Under the pieces are notes generated by a model, which made no database searches, was not told where the DNA came from, and saw only the letters and a list, made by a program, of their open reading frames with translations. From Moniliophthora roreri (taxonomy: Eukaryota; Basidiomycota; Agaricomycetes; Agaricales; Marasmiaceae): a stretch of 64,000 nt of DNA. Shown here in pieces: positions 55,450-64,000 of the stretch (its first letter is position 1; each line of letters begins with the position of its first letter). The stretch lies in contig LATX02000178.1 of NCBI GenBank assembly GCA_001466705.2, positions 310,001 to 374,000 on the forward strand, in the 5' to 3' direction. The translations under genes and the position numbers were made by a program.

Positions 55450-56779
55450 GACAATGGTGACATGTTACTCTGTTTCCATTGACCTTCATCTACTTGCCGC
55501 CGCCGCCAATGATTGATTCCCCCCACAATTGCTAGCTAAGTTTGATTTTATTCATAGCACCCGTTACTGAATGGCTGATTCATGTTTTTGTAAAAAGGTC
55601 AGCGCCCTTCCTGCAACTGGATTAGGCATATCAAACTTGGCCCGGTCAATGCAAGTGGGTTTCGGCTCACTGCTTCGCGCTAGAAGCTCTCACTGGGTCC
55701 GTTCGCCGTAGAAACGCAAGTTTCCCGTCTTTCTTCCGTACTTAGGTCTCCTCACCTCTGGCTTCCGATTCACCGTGCAGCCTGTCCTCGTATCCGAAAC
55801 CGCCTCAACGTGCTACGTGGCAGACTGCACGATCCGACTCCGACCCGACTCCTCTGGTATCAGCGCAACCTCCATTCCTCTCATTATTCCGGTTCAAGTG
55901 ACATCTTTCGGAGCTGATCAACGCAAGTTAAAGTGGGTACGCCTTCAGATATCAACATTGCTCGCCTCCAGTTGAACCGAAACTGGGAAACAAATCTCAT
56001 CAAGTTCAGATGTGTACTACCAAGCTCGCATTTTGGTTTCATGCTGACTTGTGACTTCCTCATCTCTCTCATTTTATCACTTTTCATCATGGAGCAAGTG
56101 CGGCTGTTTAGATTAGACTCATTGGTAAAGTCGCTACCCTTGCTAAATCGCCCATGTCCCAGACTGTTCAACTTTGTACGTGGCCTGCATCACTTGTTGA
56201 ACATCTCACCTGTCTTTCAATTTGCTTTTCCAGCTGGAGATGATGATTGAAAAGGAGGGGCGAAAGGACTGTGTAGGAAACGCGGGTAAAGAGGGGGGCT
56301 GACAAGGGAGAGGAAGAAAAGGTGTGGAAGTGTAAATGAACGAATGAAGGAACTCGCAACTCAGGATTAGTAGCGTTGGTATTGAGGCATGCATGTCCCA
56401 TATTATCATATACACCGCTTAATATTATTATCGTTATGATGCATCTAGACGTCTATCCCGTTGATCCGTGTCGTAGAGAGGATTTTCTCTTTAGATGTGT
56501 CAAGTATCTTCGGTCATGAGAGCGAGCTTTGAGATGAACTGGTATGGTATTACCGCTTTGATCAAGGCAGGTGAGTTGCTATTCAAGAAAACTGCAAACT
56601 AGTACAAATGATTACTGTACTGTACCATAACCACAGTACAGATATGGTGCCACATGAAGCGACCTCGGATACCGAACAGTCCGTTCTCCTCCCACCAGCG
56701 CAGCATCTCAACCCGTCCTAATAACGTCCCAACTCAAATTCTCCTAAAGGTGAAGGAGTACCCGTGTAACGGAGATGGC
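55450..56779. other. Intergenic, no gene recognised
   Basis: About 1.3 kb. Frames at 55775-56250 (plus) are open for about 100 codons but show nothing familiar. Confidence 0.4.
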
Positions 56780-59500
56780 ATAAAAGCAAAAACGGGAGGA
56801 AACAAGAGAGGAAGGTATGGAGGAACGATCCCGATGTGCAAACAAATACAAGCAGTAATGGAAAAAACAGCCATCGATGTTCTTGTTTCAATAGTTTTGA
56901 CCGTAGCATTGATTAAGGTGCAACTGCGATGGCCAATTGACGACGATGTTTCCAAGCAGACATGGTATACGCACTTCGTTTTGCTCCTCGACGTTGACTG
57001 TCCTTCCTGCTCGTGATCGTGTGATGTCATTGTTGCGTAAACGAACGTTCGACGACATTCCACGAGTTTCCATGGGTTCCTAGTACGGGCATGCAAATTT
57101 CATTCGGGACGAGAATGAAGAGCAGTTGGAATGAAAGTATAGCAGGGTGGCGATGTGAAGATGTATGAAGGGTGGACGAGTATTCCTTCTGTGATCAAAG
57201 AGATGAGAAAGAGCGTGGTCTGAGAGGTGAAGAAACACACACCTTCAAGGGTGCTACATTTCGTTCGTCTCCTCGAGCCATTGATTCTCCTTCTCCGTTA
57301 GCAATTCTCTTTCTCTTTCCTGGACTTCCATAGGATGTTCCTACGTTCTAGTTCCAGTGTGAGCCGTAATTGCGAATGGCAGTTCCTGGCGGGTGGCGGT
57401 CGTTGAAGACGTGTCTCGAGTAGTGCGGCTGGCATTCGATGAAGAGGAAGAGCTGGAAGGTATGCCTCGGATCAGGGCTTTCAGTGCTACCGATGCCGGT
57501 GCAGGTACTGCTGAACTTCAGTCATTGTTATCCTTCTCTGCAGTGAGCTTCCGTCTCTGACCCTGTGATCGATACTGACGTCGAAGAAGAGACCAGAAGC
57601 GGTGGCGACAAAGTGAGGGTTTCAGTAGGCGAAAAGGCACCGGTAAAAGTACTGACAGCAATTAGCCTGACGAAGGTGGCAAGTGGCGATAGTACTGGTG
57701 ACAGAATGGGACGGCGAAACTCGTAAAAGAGGTATTCACCTCACTTTGTACCCTTATACCAAGTACTTGTCCAATCCAGAAACGTTACCACAACGGTATG
57801 ACGCGGGTACGCTTTCCTGAGCGTCTCTGATGTCGGCTCGCCCTTTACTCGCTCACTACAGCCTATTCTGATTCTTCAACCAACCCTCCTTAGCCTCATG
57901 CCTGCTTCACCTCCTTCCGGTCCCATCTGTGAGCTCTTCAAGGCGCAGAGGAAGGACTGTGATGGAAGGAACGGGCTTAGGCTCTATGCAGATGGTATCG
58001 CTGTTGGCGACGAGATAAAATCAATAGCGGCGGGAATTAGAGCCAGGGTATCAGTATTGGTGGCATTGGTATCTGCGAATCAACACCCGGAGCTGCTCGT
58101 CTCTCTGTTGGCCTCGGACGAACCCGATATCCATGGCTTGCTTTGGGTACACGAGATTTATGAGGGAAATGATGGGGTGGACGTCCTTGTAGGTAATGCT
58201 GAGCGCCGTAGACTGCGTGGAGGAGAATCGAAACGACACCACTGGTGAATGTCAGAGCGGAAATGATAGGCTTTCTCAAGTAACGGCAGGTTCAGGTAAA
58301 AGCGTCGGGATGCAAGCTTTGGTTGCTAATGTTGGGTGACGGCAGTGCGAAAGGTATGCCCCTTCTGACAGTGCCCTCGATAAAACGAGCGCAGTATCAA
58401 ATCCACCAAGCTGCTGCTCGCGACGTGCGGAAGGTTGGAAACCGATCTAGCTGGCCTGTATGAGCTTCTAGGTAACCAAAACGGCGCTCCTAATGTCCAT
58501 CAAGAACGCACAGGAGGAATCGTAGCCTTTAGAGGATGCTGGGGGCATTTGGCATGAGCAGGGTTGATAAGGTAGCCGAGTTGCTTTTCTGTCCATTAGG
58601 GTTCTATCTTTGACTTCATGATGATATCCGCTGATGCTTTCCTGAACGAAAGGCGTAGAAGACAATCGAAATCTAGGTATAAAAGGCGTATCAATGGACA
58701 GCCTTGTTAAATAATGAAACCACAAGAGTCGCACCAGGTAAACCAATCTGCAGCCTAGCAGTAGCTCCATCATCTTGCTCTAGGTACTCTACGATTTTCT
58801 TCATGACTGAATTCGACCGGGATTACCAGGAATCTGAGGAAAAACATTCGTCAGCAGCCAGCAAAAACACATTAAGAAACTGAATTACGCACCTCGTACA
58901 CCCAAATGAAGTTCATATACCCTCCAAAGCTTCGAAGACAATGCTTGAGGAGATCTACGTGCGATTGCGGTTGGGCTTTTAATGCTGGAAAGTCGAAAAC
59001 TCTGAGCGAAAAGAATGGACCAAAATCAACGTAAGTCTTGAAACACGGTGAAATATGACTCACTCATGAGACCAAATGAGACCTATACCGTCGGAGGAAT
59101 CGCCCTGATGGTGGTAAGGGAAAAAGACAAACCTGGGAAACCTGGGATGATATCATGATTACCGCTCGCGTGGGTGATAATCTTATCTGCAAAGTTGCCT
59201 TCTGATTTTCATGTCATCTCTGTCTCTCTCGCTAGACCAAAATTCGAGGTACGTACCAGTTCTTGACCTCGAGTAGTCACGCCAGGGGCAGTCTGACCTT
59301 CTAGTCCAAGTTGCAGAACTGTCAGTTTCGGCTAGCGGCCAGTTTCCCGTCATGGCTTCCCGCACGAAACAAGTAGTTCTACTAGACTCATCAACGGTCA
59401 ACCAGACTTCTATTAGCCGCTTAAACTGTACGCCGTCTATCCCGCAACGTTGGAGAGTGAAAATCTTGTGCTTTAGGTTAGGAGAGAAGATTACAGCAGA
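56780..59500. repeat. Segmental duplication, copy 2 (unrecognised gene remnants)
   Basis: The partner of 46650-49600 in direct orientation about 10 kb away. The plus-strand frame at 57898-58248 (116 codons, with ANQHPELLVSLLASDEPDI) and the minus-strand frame at 59183-59512 (SSAVIFSPNLKHKIF) are the longest. Equivalent words stand at the same relative places in copy 1. The two copies differ enough that the duplication is old. No family recognised, and the coding strand is undecided. Confidence 0.7.
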
Positions 59501-60077
59501 GGAGTCGCTCAAGTTGTTGAGACTTGCGAGTACGTTGCCTTCATCTACGCACCACGATCACCGACTCCAACCAGGATTATACCCAATCCTGATGCTGTCA
59601 CCGCTACGCACGACGCTCCTGACAGCAAGAAGCAGATCATTTGGAGATAACAGGTCAAATCGGTGGTCTTGAAACGAGCGGAGGAGCTAGTGACTACCTC
59701 TTCTGGCCTTAACATGTTGAATAGGGTCGCGGAAGGCTGTAGAAAGGATTTTGGTGTGTTCCAGTGTAACTAGGTATGCCATTTAGTCTCTTACCTATTG
59801 ATGATTGAGATCCCTTACCGTTATTACACCCTCGGGCGACCCGCAAATAAGGAACTACGCACGTTATCCCTTGTCTATGCTTTTCGAGACTTTGACATCC
59901 CTCCTATCTGCCCAGAACGGGAGATTAACTATTTCGAGGTGAGCTAGCTTTCTTGAAACCACTATGCCGCTCTCAGACCGTTCTTCGACTCCTAGAATTT
60001 TCTCAAGAACTCCTCTTTTCGGGAACAATATGGCAGAAGTTTGAATCAACAGTCCTCTATTCGGTGTTCCTCGAACC
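59501..60077. other. Upstream region of the hydrophobin, no gene seen
   Basis: About 580 bp with no frame worth reporting. Confidence 0.45.
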
Positions 60078-60084
60078 TATAAAT
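60078..60084 (+). promoter_or_regulatory. TATA box of the hydrophobin gene
   Basis: TATAAAT lies 52 bp before the ATG at 60136, a usual place for the TATA box of a strongly expressed fungal gene. Confidence 0.55.
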
Positions 60085-60135
60085 CCCCCTCGAAATTCGG
60101 TCTCGGGCTTGCATTATAGTCTTTAGCTTTTGACA

Positions 60136-60569
60136 ATGCGCCTCTCAATATCTCTGATAACTGCTCTCGCATACGCAACCACCCTTTCGGCTGCAACACT
60201 GTCTCCCCGTGCGAGTCAATGTAACACAGGTCCAATCCAGTGCTGCAACCTCATGTCCAAAGCATCCAGTCCCCCAGTCAGAGAACTTCTCGAGTCGCTC
60301 GGGATCTTCGATCTCGACGGGAACGTTTTAGTGGGCATCAATTGCACACCAATCACTTTCGTTGGAACAAATGGAAATACCTGGTACGTGGATATCTCTG
60401 TTTCGTTTTTGTGCTAACGATTCGAGTCTCGTCAGTGTGGCGAATACTCTATGTTGTGAAGACAATAGACTCGGTGTGTATATAAACTTTTGAATTTCAC
60501 TGGCACTAACTGGATTTTGCAGGTGGCGCTGTTGCAATTGGTTGCGAGATTGTAAACGCTAACCTTTGA
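60136..60569 (+). CDS. Class I hydrophobin
   Basis: Three exons (60136-60383, 60436-60473, 60523-60569) with introns of 52 and 49 bp give 110 residues. A signal peptide (MRLSISLITALAYATTLSAA) is followed by the hydrophobin Cys pattern: CNTGPIQCC, INCTPI, CVANTLCC and IGCEIVN, i.e. C-X6-CC, C, C-X5-CC, C. The protein ends four residues after the last block. Such small secreted proteins coat aerial hyphae and fruit bodies with an amphipathic layer. The spacing and the length of the loop between the third and fourth Cys fit class I of agaricomycetes. The intron places are those usual for the family. All eight Cys are present, so it should work. Confidence 0.93.
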
Positions 60570-61036
60570 CCGCCGGCGTGGTGACGGGGTGTCCGACTAA
60601 AGCAATCGCATAGGCATGGATTGGATATAGCTTGTGTCTCGGCTGTATGGATTAGTTCGAGATGTAATACTCTCCACCCATGCAATCACAGGGATTATTC
60701 CATTCAAGTCAGAGTTCAACGAGCGAGTCATGACAGGTCACTGGTAAAGAGTCCATGAGTCGTGACAGAGATAGGAACCCGAATTCAGAAGTCTACCGAT
60801 TCGAGTAACACAAGCAACATTCATCGAAATGGTGTGGTGGCTCGGAACGTTCGACACTTTTCGTCTGAGTCGAGTTGGAGTAATTACCTCCAATCGTCAA
60901 GGCCACGAAGTTCAGATTGGAACTAGTTGAAACTATTATGAAGGTACATTTGGATCAAGAGCAACAGCGACCATGACTTGATTACACCCAATTCCCCTTC
61001 CCACTTTCTGACATTATTCGGCATTCTTGGAAGCTT
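60570..61036. other. Intergenic between hydrophobin gene and pseudogene
   Basis: About 470 bp between the two convergent loci. No gene seen. Confidence 0.5.
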
Positions 61037-61340
61037 TCACAGATTAATGTTGATAGGAACACAGCCAATTGAAATAATGCCATCTAAAAGGATGAGACGT
61101 TAGCTACATTTCACAGCGAAAAAAAGGACGGGGAAATAATTACTGGAACTGTTGTTCTCACAACAGACTGTGTTCGCATTACTACACAATAAATCATCAG
61201 CGCCCTACTCCCAAGCAACGATCGCCCAAAATGACTCACCAATTTAGCAGTGATAGGAGAGCAAGTGATACCGACGGGGATGTTCAAGTCCTGGAGAACG
61301 ACGCCCGGTAGCTTAAGGAGCTCTGAAGCAGTGGGCAACA
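61037..61340 (-). pseudogene. Hydrophobin pseudogene
   Basis: On the minus strand the inner and last parts of a hydrophobin are readable: SELLKLPGVVLQDLNIPVG with ITCSPIT, then after an intron ANTVCCENNSS, and after another intron GIISIGCVPININL with a stop at 61037. The phase of the first intron does not fit without an indel. The first Cys group (C-X6-CC) is not in frame: LCC occurs just upstream, but in another frame. There is no signal peptide in frame. It is a broken paralogue facing the intact hydrophobin about 0.5 kb away. Confidence 0.72.
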
Positions 61341-64000
61341 GAGGGTGTAGGTCCTTTGGAATGATTTGTGGCTAAGCCAGCGTGCGCCATTACAATTATT
61401 CCACTTACCTCCCACAGCAAGGCAGCCATTGGAATGGCCTTTGGTATACCCTGCCCATTGTGCTCCATTCCAACTGTCGACCTCTCTGCTAATTCTTTCC
61501 TCTCCCAGCTTTCTTCCAATCTTCAATACTGTTCCAATTTCCAACCTTTCCAACCCCATCACCTCTCCAATTGTATATCCTAATTTCACCCTCGAGTCCA
61601 ACTTACAGCACCCTTCCTAATACCCTGTATCGCTGTGCAGAATTGGTACCATTTCCTTTTCAGTGAATGCCATTCCAATACTATAATGGTTGATATCATT
61701 CCAGCGACAGTCCTGCAAGCGAAATCATTGCAATGGCGAGCTGGGAGTCCCGACCCCGTTTAAATGATATTCGCCTGCGCTTATGATTGGAACACTTTCT
61801 AGCATTGAGCGGCGGTCAGCGCTCTCGCAATTGACACTGTTCCAATGCTACTCACGAAGTTATATAGTTGAAATGGTAGCTGGTCCGTGCGTGCTCATTT
61901 CCGTCGCCCCGCCCTGAACTTTCCCACGCTTCTCTCTTCCTTCTCAACCATTATCCCTGCCTCTTCCTTTGTAACTGCTCCGCTCCATTTGTCGTTCTAG
62001 TGACCAATCGCAACTGTTGTAATCCCTGACTGACCTTCGACGCCAAGGTGATAACATAAAGTATCTAGTGGACACCAAAATTGAGGTTGTGATGAGCCTG
62101 GACAGGTTTAGAAGGTGGTATTCGTGCAATTTCAAGGATTTTCGGTATGTTATAACTTCTATTCTCACTGTGAGAGTGTATTTACCACTATTTTATACAG
62201 ATGCAACATCAAGTACTGAAGGGATCGAAGAACGACGGCCATTTCCCCATTAATATCGATGAACGCCCTTCTACTGCACTGAAACATAACCCAGAATGCC
62301 ACATCATCGGTAACTTCAACTCTAGTGAGTTTCTATACCTTCACATTAGCTATTCCATGTCATTAACTTTCAATTTATTAGGTATTCATTCACTACCCTC
62401 ACGCATAGAATGTCAGTGACAGTGTATTGGCTGACAAAGTATTTATGTGGTCCAGGCAGGGTTATCATTGCTATGAATGTTGGGCAAGAGTGTTCATACA
62501 CCACACAGTGTAGAAAAATTACATTAGCAATGAAAAATAATCAAATTTTTGCTGTTCTCACTTCAATGTTTGCGTAATCATGCACAGAAAATGGTGAATG
62601 CAACTGCTTCTGAGCTGCAGCCCATGGCAGGCCGATTCACTGAGTAGAAGATACCTGGTTTGGTTTGTTTTCTCTCTGTCTGTGTTCCTGCCTTGACTGT
62701 GTTAAGATCTGCTAACTGAGATGGCAGAAAAGAGACTGAGACGATATAGACATTTACAAGTGCCAGATAAGCGCTGGGAGATAAGCACTGGGCGTCAATC
62801 ACGTTCGGCTCACTGGAATAGATTTTCGGGAGGTATTTGTCATCAGTATCATCCTCCAAGCGATATTCCAGCTTAGAAAATGTCACCATTGAACCCGGAA
62901 CGTAAATTAAGTCAACTTTGCCACTTCTTGTGCTGCAAGATGCCAAAATGAAAAGGTCAAACAATGTGACAAGCCAGAAGAGGTTTTGCAATGCACTTTA
63001 CTTACAATTTTCATGTCTTGATACTCTCAAATTTGACACCTTTACCAAAATCCGCCAATTCACTATATCTCCCTCCTCGGGTACCCAGGGTCACTTTAGG
63101 TTCGTTTCCAGCCTTCTCTGTGTTGTGAAAGCTCAATTTGGAGCACAGAGGTTCAGCTACTATTGGAACTACTGCCCTTCATTCTTTCCAGTTTTTTTGC
63201 TCCGGGATAAGCGTAGACCAAGTATAGGATCAGTATGAGGACCAGAGACCAATATCAGTGGTTTACCCCTTTGGATCGAGGCACTGACGACAGAAACTGG
63301 TGTAATGAGAGCTGATAGACTACTGTGCGTTGACCATTTTCTCAAGGCCAGGATGCCCCACTTACTCATTATTTTGTTCACAGAAGCTTTCAGAATGGTC
63401 CTACATATAAATCTGGGTCATATATGAAATATTAGGGAACTCTAGCAGTACATTTCATGAGCGGATTCAACCATCCAACCCACAGTCTTGATTCAGCCAT
63501 TTCGCCAGGCACTGAGCAACTTTGCTTCACTGGGCGGTACGGAGTTTATCAGGATGGGGATCGCTGTAGTAGGGGGACCGGGGCACGGAGCGGAGGTTCC
63601 AGACCTGTTTAGCAGTGTTTGGCATGAGCTTCCGGCGCGTAGTCTACATTTCCGTGTACGTAGTTAGCCATCATCAGAACCAGCAGCATCGTCTTCGGCA
63701 TCGCGTTAGCCAGACCACTCGGCCCTCTCCATCGCCTACACCAGGTTGACTTAGTGCCATGTTTAGTGGATGCCTTGCAAGACGAGAGGAATAGTTGGCT
63801 CTGGAATCTTCAACATCCTTCTGCATACCCACCAGATGGACCCGTTCCGGTAATGAACTTTGTGTGTTATGCCATATGGATGCAGGTGCTTGTTGCTGAC
63901 CATTCTGAGTTTAGGTTCCCGAGGACAATGATTTCACCCATCATTATGTCTTCCAGCAGAAATTCTTTGGCAAAAGTCTCACCATCGATTTCCATTATCA
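61341..64000. other. No recognisable gene to the end of the window
   Basis: Short frames on both strands, including 62578-62991 (minus, 137 codons) and 62918-63238 (plus), overlap each other and show no motif I know. Splice-like sites near 62160-62380 may belong to a small gene. Words ATTCC and GGAAT are frequent at 61370-61900. Confidence 0.4.

Noticed and set aside
1..64000. CRISPR arrays, bacterial operons or rRNA genes
   Set aside because: None seen; intron-rich genes and retroelements show fungal nuclear DNA.

Overview
The window is nuclear DNA of a basidiomycete fungus, most likely an agaricomycete. The signs are genes cut by many 50-65 bp GT-AG introns, a class I hydrophobin, a DUF6534-type seven-helix membrane protein, two-exon glutathione transferases in a cluster, and chromodomain Ty3/Gypsy retroelements. 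The species cannot be named from the sequence. Four single N bases (9172, 12649, 24094, 24898) mark uncertain joins in the repeat-rich half.

Bases 1 to about 28000 are nested, mostly decayed transposons. A plus-strand Ty3/Gypsy element (A) starts in its 5' LTR. Its gag carries a solo LTR of a related element with a 5-bp target duplication, and its pol is cut in RNase H by the LTR of a second chromovirus (B). B lies on the minus strand, is nearly complete (3796-11841), and has gag, pol with a chromodomain, and two extra overlapping reading frames between integrase and the 3' LTR. A Tnp2/CACTA-like fragment and an LTR fragment follow. Next is a Ty1/Copia element (12984-23476) whose gag is split by two 1.74-kb terminal-inverted-repeat elements in opposite orientation; a third copy lies at 24903-26653. 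A 1,541-bp perfect tandem duplication lies inside this nest. The Copia pol stays in one frame from end to end but has many stops, nearly all TGA where the family expects Arg. This points to C-to-T decay.

From 28.5 to 45 kb is the gene-bearing part: a PITH-domain protein; a PfkB/MAK32-like sugar kinase transcribed away from the first of two tandem NCS1-type nucleobase/allantoin permeases; a minus-strand cluster of four glutathione-transferase loci (two intact, two decayed); and a DUF6534 membrane protein.

From 45 to 64 kb the sequence is sparse. It holds a diverged direct duplication of about 2.8 kb (46.65-49.6 and 56.8-59.5 kb), an agaricomycete-type protein gene with an Asn/Gly-rich amino-terminal motif and a long Ser-Gln tract from a TTGGGA hexamer array, an unrecognised multi-exon minus-strand gene, and a hydrophobin gene about 0.5 kb from an oppositely oriented hydrophobin pseudogene. 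The transporters, kinase and GSTs would suit nucleobase uptake and detoxification, but nothing in the sequence shows that they work together.
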